NCBI GenBank assembly: GCA_014843695.1
Contig: CM026402.1
Location: 12,205,512-12,269,511, forward strand
Direction of reading: 5' to 3'
From: Archivesica marissinica
Taxonomy: Eukaryota; Mollusca; Bivalvia; Venerida; Vesicomyidae
DNA length: 64,000 bases
Shown: one piece after another, positions 51,801-61,866 of the stretch
Layout of the letters: each line of letters opens with the position of its first letter
Position numbering within the stretch: the first letter of the stretch is position 1
Notes under the pieces: model-generated
Seen by the model: the letters and a program-made list of their open reading frames with translations, nothing else
Told to the model about the DNA's origin: nothing
The model's database searches: none
Program-made: the position numbers and the translations under genes

Positions 51801-54800
51801 AACTAGATACTTTAGGGTACCTATGCATGTCGTGCATGCATTTTTTATTGATGCACGGGTAAATGCTGAATATTATTATTATGACCTAGAAACATCAATA
51901 ACTAACAATATTACAACTCATAAGAAACTTTTTTTCTGGTTATTTGTACATTTTATTTCCAATTCGAGCTACCTGAAATGCTCACAAACAGGATCATTTC
52001 GGTGGAAACAATTCTCCCAACAAGTTGTCTGTTTATATTTGGCTACTGAACCAGCCATATGACATTTGCAATGGCTACCGGTATGCACAACGAAATGCTA
52101 TTGAACCATGCTTCACCTGTCAGCGAAAATAGGTTAAACTATTTAAATATTTTAAATACGAATGTAAATGGAAAAATACGTCGAGCATAGGAATACGCCG
52201 AGCATAGGTTTCACCACTCTATTCTCTTGTATATGTTGACTATTCTTAGGGTGTGGGAGGGCGGTGGTTACGTTTATTTATCGTCGCTACCGGTTGCCCA
52301 AATGAGCGATGCATCATGAAGAGATCAGTCATTTTGGATTTTTGGACGATATTGCAATGATACAGACGACAATCTTGTACGTGCACGGGGTAAAGCACCG
52401 ACACACGAGACCTCTGTTTAAAGTCCCATCTGAAAGACTGTTACTTTTATTATACCTACGATCCCTGGATTACCAGTTCACCATGTTAACCACTGAGCTA
52501 CAGATGGACTGATGTAGAGTCACTACGGTTGTATAGACTATCGACCTTCCAACATTAAATGATGTATTTCAGTCATGTGAGCATCCCCCGTCTGACTGGT
52601 AATCCAGGGATCGCAGGTTCGATCCCCCGTCTGACCCTAATAAAATTAACAGTCTTTCAGATGGAACGTTAAACCGAGGTCTCGTGTCGAGGCTGTACAC
52701 CGTGCACGTAAAATAACTAGAGGAGACTCTGGAATCGGTCTCTGTCTGTATCATTGCACTATCCTCCAAAATTGGTTGCCCATATGAGTGACGCCTCCTG
52801 TGTCATTTTAGATTGTTGGAGGATAGTGCAATGATACAGACAGAGACAAATTCCCGAGTCTCCTATGGTTCTATTACGTGCACGGTGACATGATACCTCG
52901 GATTAAAGTCTCATCTGAAAGACTGTTAATTGTATTAGGGTCAGACGGGGGATCGAACCTGCGATCCCTGGATTACCAGTCCAGCGTGTTAACCACTGTA
53001 CTACATATCCGTTTTTAATAAATATATGCGTACATACATAATAAATACATGGTATTATACAGAGAGGTTATTCAAGTTTAAATGGTACAGACACTAAGTG
53101 TCTAACTTCTTATTACGTTTGTTGTGTTCGCATTCTGTCTGCTGTATGAATACATTTTGCTTGTTTAAACTTTATTTATTTTACAACGATTGCGAAACAA
53201 GTTCTAACAATTAATCACATTCGTTGGCACATATGTGGTCATTCGTGTGGGAGGAAACAGGAGTATCTGGAGAATACCCACCTGTCCGATCTGGCGACCA
53301 TCGTACTATGTCACATACTTCCCGGTTCGAGGATCGAACCCGGGTTGCATTGGTGAGAAGCGAGCACATTAACCACTGCGCTACTCGGACAGCCCACATT
53401 TTGCTAAGTTGACCAAATACTTTTACGATGGTTGATTCATTAATGCTGTGTATTTATTTAATGTTGGTCATTTGGCAAAAATAGTCGTATGTATGTATAA
53501 ACGGTCTTTATTTTGAGGTGCTAGTTAAGCTAGTTCGATCCTCGGACCGGGAAGTATGTGAGATGGTACGGTGGTCGCAAGATCTGACATGTGGTTTTCT
53601 CCGGGTACTCCAGTTTCCTCCCACACGATTGACCAGATATACGCTTTCATCCGCGCCAACGAGAGTGATTAATATAAGTTGTTAGAACTTGCTTCGCAAT
53701 CGTTGTAATATAAGTTTAAACGTTTATGCACATGGTGACCTTTGAGTGTATTATTTATATTAGTTTGTTTTCCACCATGATCATTCTTAACACTGGTTGA
53801 TCAAATTGACAGGATGATAATGTTCTGACATTGCACACCTGGTTCATGATGAAGTGGTATGATACTAGACTCACGTGGGACCCAGAAGAATATCATGACG
53901 TCACGGAGCTACGTGTCCCTAGCCGAAAAGTGTGGCAGCCGGATATAATACTTCTTAACAGGTAAATTATAATTAGTGTCTGGTACTGTATTTCTCGCAC
54001 GCCAAGACTACGAGCTCCGTTTCTGACGACATATTCTAACCACGCTGGGGGGAGTGTCCATGTCCCACGCCATTGCTTATGAAGGATACATTTGATTTGT
54101 ATATCTGTTGAGGGAGTCATGGTACATTAACTTTTGTTAAATGAAGTTCTCTCGTAAAGTCTTTATTATTATTATTATTCCCCACTAATGGATGTTAAGC
54201 AACACATAAATTGAATACATGTAGTTTAAACAAGACTTAGATTCCTGTTATTATTATGTGCCTTTCCTATGGGACACTGAAACATTCTGAACTTTACTTT
54301 TCATTGTATCTCTATCTAAATGTTTCAACACTCTTAGTTCGTCTTCTACTTCCGCCTGTTTCTGCACTGCGTCTGTGGACTGGCCATACAGGCTGCTGTC
54401 AGCACTGTGTGTGTGTGGACTGGCAATACAGGCTGCTGTCATCACTGTGTCTGTGGACTGGCAATACAGGCTGCTGTCAGCACTGCGTCTGTGGACTGGC
54501 CATACAGTCTGCAGTCAGCACTGTGTGTGTGGACTGGACATACAGCCTGCTGTCAGCACTGCGTCTGTGGACTGGCCATACCGTCTGCAGTCAGCACTGC
54601 GTCTGTGGACTGGCCATACAGTCTGCAGTCAGCACTGTGTGTGTGGACTGGACATGATACAGCCTGCTAGTACTGTGTCTGTGGACTGGCCATACAGGCT
54701 GCTGTCAGCACTGTGTCTGTGGACTGGCCATCCAGCCTGCTGTCAGCACTGCATATGTGGACTGGCCATACAGCCTGCTGTCAGCACTGTGTGTGTGGAC

Positions 54801-55946
54801 TGGCCATACAGCCTGCTGTCAGCACTGTGTCTGTGGACTGGCCATACAGCCTGCTGTCAGCACTGCGTATGTGGACTGGCCATACAGGCTGCTGTCAGCA
54901 CTGTGTCTGTGGACTGGCCATACAGGCTGCTGGCAATACTGTGTATGTGGACTGGTCATACAGCCTGCTGTCAGCACTGCCTCTGTGGACTGGCCATCCA
55001 GCCTGCTGTCAGCACTGTGTCTGTGGACTGGCCATACAACCTGCTGGCAGTACTTTGTATGTTGACTGGCCATACAGGCTGCTGTCAGCACTGTGTCTGT
55101 GGACTGGCCATACAGCCTGCTGGCAGTACTGTGTCTGTGGACTGGCCATACAGCCTGCTGGCAGTACTGTGTATGTGGACTGGCCATCCAGCCTGCTGTC
55201 AGCACTGTGTCTATCATACTCTTATAGTCATATCATTTGATTTGTATATTATATCGAGGGCCTCGTTGTAGATTAACATTTGAATTTTCTCGTAAAATAA
55301 TAATATCATTATTATATAATAATAATAATAATATTTATTATTATTATTATTATACTCCATGTTTTGTTTTAAATCTTAATATGTAGTGTCTAATGCATCT
55401 GGACACGTTAATCCATTTGACACATAATGAATGTTGATTCATTGATTATTAGTTATATTTGTCTGTTACATGTCCTTTAAAAACTATTTATTTATTGAAT
55501 GTCGGTAATTAGTTATAATTTTATTTGTTTAGTAAATCTCCTACAATAAATAAAGTTATAATTTAATACAAGAGCATTTCTGTTCCAGTGCCGACGACTA
55601 TCGTGGATTCAGTAGTGGGGATTTGAATGTCGTGATCAATAATACAGGACATGTGACCTTTGTACCGCCAATAATCAGCAAGTCGTACTGCTCTGTCGAC
55701 GACTACCTGTACGAAGACAACGAGGTAACCTGCTATCTCAACTTTATGTCCTGGGCCTACAGTGGACAACTTGTGTACCCGAATCTCGAGAAGACGGAAA
55801 TCGATGTAGATTACCTCGATGATGCATTCAACAAACAATGGAAATATGTGGACTCATCGGCGGCGAAGGAACTACTGAAGTTTACATGTTGTCCAGACAT
55901 ATATCCACAACTCGGGTACAGGCTGAAACTGAAGCGTATTCGATGA
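48796..55946 (+). CDS. acetylcholine-binding protein (secreted Cys-loop ligand-binding domain)
   Basis: Four exons (48796-48853, 51224-51372, 53813-53961, 55589-55946) join with consistent GT/AG sites and phases into 237 residues. Residues 1-20 form a signal peptide (MTSARLAIGALSVLLGLTG). The rest is a nicotinic-receptor ligand-binding domain: loop D W84, PDIILLNSADD (loop A), Cys-loop C153-C167 with 13 residues between, loop B W174, vicinal C219-C220 and Y224 in loop C, and final strand YRLKLKRIR before TGA. Known molluscan AChBPs have this size and architecture, form soluble pentamers and buffer acetylcholine at synapses. No transmembrane exon follows. L117 and F217 replace two aromatic tyrosines. 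N58 and N136 are N-glycosylation sequons. A nicotinic-receptor pseudogene is unlikely because the frame is intact. Confidence 0.93.
48854..49570. other. AChBP intron 1, left part
   Basis: AT-rich; no exon or repeat recognised apart from a short (ATT)n run at 49095. Confidence 0.5.
49571..50058 (+). mobile_element. LINE reverse-transcriptase 3' end in AChBP intron 1
   Basis: Two frames overlapping at about 49843-49894 encode SHLDYCNVLLYGI, LQRIQNM, LHWLPIKARIKFKILNYMY, then FSTVGPKVWNELPLSLRQS and FKKQLKTHFF. This is the characteristic C-terminus of CR1/L2-type LINEs. One frameshift and 5' truncation make it inactive. It is in the same orientation as the host gene. Confidence 0.88.
50059..50693. 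other. AChBP intron 1, nothing recognised
   Basis: AT-rich; one short duplication, CCCCGACCGCCGATA and CCCCGGACGCCGATA, at 50524 and 50565. Confidence 0.5.
50694..50986 (+). mobile_element. SINE family B in AChBP intron 1
   Basis: Full copy, head CAGACGGATCTGTAGCCCAG, B box GGTTCGATCCCCC, tail ATAAATAAACGTAAAACACA. It lies about 240 bp before exon 2. Confidence 0.88.
51224..51372 (+). CDS. AChBP exon 2
   Basis: A 149-nt exon, phase 1 in and 0 out, acceptor AACACAG, donor CTA|GTAAGT. It encodes the N-terminal helix region (RSLLYETLFDSYYKEMAPDG) and the first strand (SVIVNHSMILQRIIGL). The boundary after IIGL matches the usual nicotinic-receptor intron position. Confidence 0.92.
51412..52226. 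mobile_element. inverted-repeat element with a 39-bp internal array, in AChBP intron 2
   Basis: The left end is seven 39-bp units (AGAGTGGTGGAACCTATGCT then CGGCGTAAATCC) at 51412-51690. At 52185-52226 a single unit lies inverted (GCCGAGCATAGGTTTCACCA then CTCT). The interior of about 490 bp is unique. The arms fit a non-autonomous DNA transposon whose left terminus was amplified. Confidence 0.65.
52266..52506 (-). mobile_element. SINE family B
   Basis: Reverse copy with several deletions in the body; tail TTACGTTTATTTATCGTCGC. Confidence 0.8.
52591..53014. mobile_element. inverted pair of SINE family B copies
   Basis: A plus-strand copy lacking the first part of its head (52591-52772) is joined tail-side to a minus-strand copy (52773-53014) lacking its extreme tail. 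Both tails are lost at the junction ATTGGTTGCCCATATGAG, giving a large palindrome. Confidence 0.8.
53166..53398 (-). mobile_element. SINE family A
   Basis: Reverse copy, tail TTTTACAACGATTGCGAAAC, head CACTGCGCTACTCGGACAGC. Confidence 0.85.
53531..53712 (+). mobile_element. SINE family A, 5'-truncated
   Basis: Begins at the B box (GTTCGATCCTCGGACCGG) and runs to the tail CTTGCTTCGCAATCGTTG. It ends about 100 bp before AChBP exon 3. Confidence 0.82.
53813..53961 (+). CDS. AChBP exon 3
   Basis: A 149-nt exon, phase 0 in and 2 out, acceptor ATTGACAG, donor ACAG|GTAAAT. It encodes TWFMMKWYDTRLTWDPEEY and RVPSRKVWQPDIILLN, the loop D and loop A strands of the ligand-binding domain. Confidence 0.94.
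54365..55212. repeat. 38-bp tandem array in AChBP intron 3, about 22 copies
   Basis: The unit is CTGTGGACTGGCCATACAGC plus CTGCTGTCAGCACTGTGT. Long plus-strand ORFs (about 300 codons) come from the repeat and lack splice context. Confidence 0.95.
55213..55588. other. AChBP intron 3, right part
   Basis: AT-rich, with an (ATT/AAT)n run at 55300-55355, then the exon 4 acceptor TTTCTGTTCCAG. Confidence 0.6.
55589..55946 (+). CDS. AChBP exon 4, terminal
   Basis: It starts in phase 2 and encodes SADDYRGFSSGDLNVV, the Cys-loop, MSWAYSG, LKFTCCPDIYP and YRLKLKRIR, then TGA at 55944-55946. In nicotinic receptors transmembrane helix 1 would begin within a few residues of this stop. Confidence 0.95.
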
Positions 55947-56310
55947 ATACCAATCCCTGTATTGAGAACGCACTGAACCTGGACACGTGTAATCATATCC
56001 TCTTATTGAGTATTCACTGAACGTAGACCTATACCCGCATTGAATATACGCTGAACTGTAACTTAGAACTTGCAACGCTGATGCCCAAGATAGTTTACGT
56101 CATATCCTCACAAATCCGCCATTAATTCTAATCATATAGTCACACTGAATGTTTTGGATGTTCTGCGAGAAGAATGTAATGTTTTAAAATCACAGACAGT
56201 TACGGCTGCAACTGGCGCCCAACGCGGGACCAATACATCATCCAAGAAGGCTATATGTGTGTCTCCATTTGTTTGTTTTTGTTTGCTATCTCGGATTGTA
56301 AAATAAAATA
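55947..56310 (+). other. AChBP 3' UTR with polyadenylation signal
   Basis: An AATAAA at 56302-56307 lies about 355 nt after the stop and directly beside the left end of a MITE. The UTR has a weak repeat of ATTGAATATACGCTGAAC-type sequence. Confidence 0.6.
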
Positions 56311-56546
56311 CAGTCACACCTGTGATAGTGGTTACCTCTATTAAGCAGCCAACCTGTATTAAGCAGCCAGTTGGCAGATTCCCAATATGTTGTTTTATTA
56401 TACATTTGACATCTATTAAGCAGCCACCTGTGCTAAGCCCCAATATGTTGTTTTATTATACATTTGACCTCTATTAAACAGCCACCTGTGCTAAGCAGCC
56501 ACTTTCTGTGGTTCCCTTGGCGGGCTGCTTAAGACAGGTTTGACTG
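56311..56546. mobile_element. pogo/Tigger-like MITE beside the AChBP polyA signal
   Basis: TA at both edges; ends CAGTCACACCTGT and the inverse of CAGTCAAACCTGT. The interior repeats TATTAAGCAGCCACCTGT about five times. Confidence 0.8.
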
Positions 56547-57168
56547 TAGATAAAGTATTTATTCTGCTTTTCCTTTTACATTATAACCAAAGTTGCTCCA
56601 TAGTTATTATTCTTGCTAGATGGCTAGAATTCGTTGGATGATTTAATTATTTGTATTTGTATAGTTACTGTAGATATACATAGGTTCCGATAAATAAATT
56701 TCCGAGAACAATGCACTTAATAAAAAAGGGTAAATTGTGACAATGCCAATTAATTTTCCCACGATGCAAATACACACGATATATTATATAGGCCTAATAC
56801 AGACACATTTTGAAAATGATTATACATTTATCATATTTTATTTGGCATGTTGTCAACTGGCACTGAGACGAGGCATATAATAGGATATAATATGGATATA
56901 TAATGGTGAGACATTTCAACATTTCAGGTTAAAAAAGAATGTGAACAGATAACTTTATTTCCAAATTGTAAATACCATCATATAATTATGTCATCATACA
57001 AATTGATGAAATTATATTATCTACAGTTAATGCCCTATTTTGAACCCAGAAAATGTTCACAGTCAATAAACTATCGTGCGTTCTTATCATGCTAAGCCTG
57101 TCGGCAGTTTAATGTCACCGTTATTTGCTTGTTTTGGATTGTCATCTATGTTATTGTTAGAAGCCGTA
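56547..57168. other. intergenic, nothing recognised
   Basis: AT-rich; no gene, exon or repeat seen. No further AChBP or receptor exon was found on the plus strand. Confidence 0.5.
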
Positions 57169-57178
57169 GCGTGTTCGA

Positions 57179-57473
57179 GTGTGTGTTTGTACGCTTATTT
57201 ATCGTCGCTACCGGTTGTCCATATGAGCGACGCCCCTGCCTGAAGAGAATATTCATTTTAGATCGTTGGAGGATAGTGTAATGATACAGACAGAGACCCA
57301 TTCCAGAGTCTCCTCTGGTTCTATTACGTGCACGGTGTACAGCACCGACACGAGACCTCGGTTTAATGTCCGATCTGAAAGACTGTTAATTTTAATAGGA
57401 TCAGACGGGGGATCGAACCGGCGATCCATGGATTACAAGTCCAGCGTGCTACCACTGGACTACAGATCCGTCT
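57179..57473 (-). mobile_element. SINE family B with target-site duplication
   Basis: Full copy, flanked by GCGTGTTCGA at 57169-57178 and 57474-57483. Confidence 0.9.
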
Positions 57474-57734
57474 GCGTGTTCGAACACTGGCCTATTTATA
57501 ATTCTAAGAATTACCTCGGAATGGTGGATAGGCTTATTAAACGCCATGAACATTACGAGGCATGATAAGATAAGATACATTTTATTTTGAGTCTGTAAGA
57601 TAGCAACAATACAATCAGCTAATCACAATATTAATGTGACAATGGGACGAAGTGAAATCACTGTATAAGAAGCTAGACTAACTAAAGGCTGCAATATGTA
57701 CATTATCTGGAAATAATTATGCGTGTATTTCTAC

Positions 57735-58688
57735 CTAGTACATACATGTATTGATACATAGTACATGCGTGTATTGATACATAGTACATGCGCGTATTGA
57801 TACATAGTACATGCGCGTATTGATACATAGTACATGCGCGTATTGACACATAGTACATGCGCGTATTGATACATAGTACATGCGTGTATTGATACATAGT
57901 ACATGCGTGTATTGATACATAGTACATGCGCGTATTGATACGTAGTACATGCCTGTATTGATACATAGTACATGCCTGTATTGATACATAGTACATGCGC
58001 GTATTGATACATAGTACATGCGCGTATTGATACATACTACATGCGTGTATTGATGGATAGTACATGCGCGTATTGATACATAGTACATGCCTGTATTGAT
58101 ACATAGTACATGCGCGTATTGATACATAGTACATGCGTGTATTGATACATAGTACATGCGCGTATTGATACATAGTACATGCGCGTATTGATACATAGTA
58201 CATGCGCGTATTGATACATAGTACATGCGCGTATTGATACATAGTACATGCCTGTATTGACACATAGTACATGTGTGTATTGATACATAGTACATGCCTG
58301 TATTGATACATAGTACATGCGCGTATTGATACGTAGTACATGCGTGTATTGATACATAGTACATGCCTGTATATATACGTAGTACATGCGTGTATTGATA
58401 CATAGTACATGCGTGTATTGATACGTAGTACATGCGTGTATTGATACGCAGTACATGCGTGTATTGATGCGTAGTACATGCGTGTATATATACCTAGTAC
58501 ATGGGTGTATTGATACGTAGTACATGCGTGTATATATACCTAGTACATGCGTGTATTGATACCTAGTACATGCGTGTATTGATACATAGTACATGCGCGT
58601 ATTGATACATAGTACATGCCTGTATTGACACATAGTACATGTGTGTATTGACACATAGTACATGTGTGTATTGATACATAGTACATGC
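57735..58688. repeat. 23-bp minisatellite, about 41 copies
   Basis: The unit is TGATACATAGTACATGCGCG plus TAT. Since 23 is not divisible by 3, each open frame on the minus strand reads the same 23-residue repeat (MYYVSIHACT...). These are not credible genes. Confidence 0.97.
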
Positions 58689-59610
58689 GTCGACACCCCA
58701 GTGTGATTGGATAGCTTCCTCGACACCCCAGTGTGATTGGATAGCTTCCTCGACACCCCAGTGGGATTGGATAGCTTCCTCGACACCTCAGTGGGATTGG
58801 ATAGCTTCCTCGACACCTCAGTGTGATTGGATAGCTTCCTCGACACCCCAGTGGGATTGGATAGCTTCCTCGACACCTCAGTGTGATTGGATAGCTTCCT
58901 CGACACCCCAGTGTGATTGGATAGCTTCCTCGACACCTCAGTGGGATTGGATAGCTTCCTCGACACCCCAGTGAGATTGGATAGCTTCCTCGACACCTCA
59001 GTGGGATTGGATAGCTTCCTCGACACCTCAGTGGGATTGGATAGCTTCCTCGACACCCCAGTGGGATTGGATAGCTTTCTCGACACCTCAGTGGGATTGG
59101 ATAGCTTCCTCGACATCACAGTGGGATTGGTTAGCTTCCTCGACACCCCAGTGGGATTGGTTAGCTTCCTCGACACCCCAGTGGGATTGGATAGCTTTCT
59201 CGACACCTCAGTGGGATTGTATAGCTTCCTCGACACCTCAATGGGATTGGATAGCTTCCTCGACACCCCAGTGGGATTGGATAGCTTCCTCGACACCTCA
59301 GTGGGATTGGATAGCTTCCTCGACACCTCAGTGGGATTGGATAGCTTCCTCGACACCTCAGTGGGATTGGATAGCTTCCTCGACACCCCAGTGGGATTGG
59401 ATAGCTTCCTCGACACCTCAGTGGGATTGGATAGCTTCCTCGACACCTCAGTGGGATTGGATAGCTTCCTCGACACCTCAGTGGGATTGGATAGCTTCCT
59501 CGACACCCAGTGGGATTGGATAGCTTCCTCGACACCTCAGTGGTATTGGATAGCTTCCTCGACACCTCAGTGGGATTGGATAGCTTCCTCGAAACCCAGT
59601 GGGATTGAAA
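58689..59610. repeat. 30-bp minisatellite, about 31 copies
   Basis: The unit is GACACCTCAGTGGGATTGGA plus TAGCTTCCTC. It starts immediately after the 23-bp array. Both strands are open by periodicity (decapeptides LDSFLDTSVG and VSRKLSNPTE). Confidence 0.97.
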
Positions 59611-59698
59611 CCAACAGCGGCGAGAGGCACATGATTTGAAGTTAATGAGGCCCCCGCCTCCATATATAAAATATGGTTCTCTGTTAACCCGTTAAAAC

Positions 59699-59880
59699 AG
59701 CCTCATTCCAGAGTCTCCTCTGGTTCTTTTACGTGCACGGTGTAAAGCACCGACACGAGACCTCGGTTTAACGTCCCATCTGAAAGACTGTTAATTTTAT
59801 TAGGGTCAGACGAGGGATCGAACCTGCGGTCCCTGGATTACCAGTCCAGCGTGTTACCACTGGACTATAGATCCGTCTGT
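59699..59880 (-). mobile_element. SINE family B, 5' half
   Basis: Body and head only, from CATTCCAGAGTCTCCTCTGG to ATAGATCCGTCTG. The tail half is missing. Confidence 0.83.
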
Positions 59881-59903
59881 TCTGATTAAAGATTTTTTTT
59901 AAT

Positions 59904-59962
59904 TTAAGTTTATTTAACGTCGCTACCTGTTTCCCATTTAAGCGATGGGTAGTTTACATGTA
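59904..59962 (-). mobile_element. SINE family D, tail fragment
   Basis: TTTAAGTTTATTTAACGTCG then TAAGCGATGGGTAGTTTAC match the 3' end of the copy at 11213. Confidence 0.6.
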
Positions 59963-60232
59963 AGATTAAAGACTGATAATAATATATTTCAATTTTATTG
60001 TCACAAACTTATTATATAAGATCATCAATTTTCTGTTGAAATGTTGAGGGTGTGTGAAGTATCGAAAGATGATTGGATTATGAATTCGTTTGATTGACAG
60101 ATGGGAATTATCAATTACTAATCTGAGCCCCCAGGCTGTATTGTCACACCATATTTCAAGGTTTTTATGACTTGTGTACAGTATCTACATAATTTTTTAT
60201 TATAATCATTGTATACCAAGCTATCATAGGTC
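59963..60232. other. intergenic, nothing recognised
   Basis: AT-rich unique sequence between SINE pieces. Confidence 0.45.
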
Positions 60233-60344
60233 TCTGTCTGTATCATTACACTATCCTCCAACGATCTAAAATAACTAATCTCTTCAGGAGGCGTCGTTCA
60301 TATGGGCAACCGGTAGCGACGATAAATAAACGTAAAACACACGC
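60233..60344 (+). mobile_element. SINE family B, 3' half
   Basis: From TCTCTGTCTGTATCATTACA to the tail ATAAATAAACGTAAAACACA. It is complementary in content to the half-copy at 59699 but in opposite orientation. Confidence 0.82.
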
Positions 60345-60822
60345 TATCAGAGTAAATCAAGCCTGATAAGTATTTTATATTACTGATCAGTACAATATTA
60401 TTACATCTTAATATTGATGTCCACATGTCCACTGTTCAACTTGGTTAATTTCTGATGCGCTTAAGATTAATAAATGTGTTAGTAATGTGCATTTAAGATT
60501 GAACAGTTTCAATTTTTGAAGACCTGGATCCTTTCGAAATATATTATGGTCATTTACATGAAAATTCCATTCTTTATAATTATTGATTTCTGTGAAAATA
60601 TCCAATTTGTAGGACATCCTTCCGTCATTATTATTATTAAGTTGTGTCTAATTGCTTCAATTATTATTATTAAGTTGTGTCTAATTGCTTCAATTATTAT
60701 TTTGAAGCCGACCATTATTAATATTGTTCACAGGGAAGTGTGCAGTCAAAGCTAAGAGTAAAATAACCTGACTATTTTATGTGACTTGCATTTTAGTTCA
60801 TTGCTGATATTTAATCTTGATG
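60345..60822. other. intergenic, nothing recognised
   Basis: AT-rich; a unit AGTTGTGTCTAATTGCTTCA occurs twice at 60640-60690. Confidence 0.5.
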
Positions 60823-60825
60823 CCC

Positions 60826-60960
60826 AGAGTTCGAGCCCAGCTGTATCTGTTATGATTGTGCCCTTGAGCAAAGCACTTGACCACATTGTCTCTTCTCTCC
60901 ATCTCTTGTGGCGATGGGTTACACCAGGAATGAGGTCTCGAGAGCGATTAAACTAATTGT
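60826..60960 (+). mobile_element. SINE family C, partial
   Basis: B box GAGTTCGAGCCC, body TGTGCCCTTGAGCAAAGCAC, and start of the tail GTCTCGAGAGCGATTAA. Confidence 0.7.
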
Positions 60961-61124
60961 GTAATAACATCCAAATTATCTCGGAGGGGGTATTAGTTTG
61001 GCGGTGTCCGTCTGTGTGACTGTGTCATTCCGTCCGTATTTCCATCCGTCTGTTCGTATCCTAATAACGGCACTTACGTGGCTAATAGAACAATAGATTT
61101 ACTGCCTAGTGGTCTACGGTTAGG

Positions 61125-61322
61125 GGTTATGTGGCTATAACAACGTGTATGTGGCTATAAAAACGTGTATGTGGCTATAGAAACGTGTATGTGGCTATAA
61201 AAACGTGTATGTGTCTATAAAAACGTGTATGTGGCTATACAAACGTATATGTGGCTATAAAACCGTGTATGTGGCTATAAAAACGTGTATGTGGCTATAA
61301 AAACGTGTATGTGGCTATGAAT
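61125..61322. repeat. 20-bp tandem array, about 10 copies
   Basis: The unit is CGTGTATGTGGCTATAAAAA, with slightly shorter units at the left. Confidence 0.93.
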
Positions 61323-61512
61323 TCCGTTTATAAATTGGTTAAGAATAGCCACTTAATGCAATATTGGATACGTCCATCATTTTGTCCAGTCAGATCTAAG
61401 TAAACAATGGGTGGAATTTCATGAAACACAAATCATAGCGCACACGTATTGCTCGTATAACTGTGTCTGCATCGTGTCAGAAACACCATTGCTTTGTTCC
61501 TTAATTTAAAAA

Positions 61513-61706
61513 TGGCTGTCCGATTAGCGCATTTGTTAGCAAGCTCGCTTCTCACGAATGCAATCCGAGTTCGATTCTCTGACCGTGAAGTATGTGAGAT
61601 GGTATGGTGGTCGCCAGATCGGACAGGTGGGTTTTCTTCGGGTACTCCGGTTTCCTCCCACACGAATTACCACATATACGCTTTCATCCGAGCCAACGAA
61701 GTACAT
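61513..61706 (+). mobile_element. SINE family A, partial
   Basis: Head GCTGTCCGATTAGCGCA and body to ACGCTTTCATCCGAGCCAAC; the tail is lost. An (AT)n/(AC)n run follows at 61733-61758. Confidence 0.82.
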
Positions 61707-61866
61707 AGTCATTAATAGAAATATACATAATTATATATATATATATATACACACACATAAAAACATAATTATATATCACAATCAATCAATGTAATAGCCA
61801 TTATATACAAGTGCTACGAATTATGTCATGTAGCACGGAGGATACACTCTAATATCATATTTAAAT

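Noticed and set aside
54256..55271. ORFs of about 130-300 codons in AChBP intron 3
   Set aside because: They derive from the 38-bp array and break the reading frame between two well-supported AChBP exons.
57703..59639. Several ORFs of 230-490 codons
   Set aside because: They are periodic translations of the 23-bp and 30-bp minisatellites. The same peptide appears in more than one frame.
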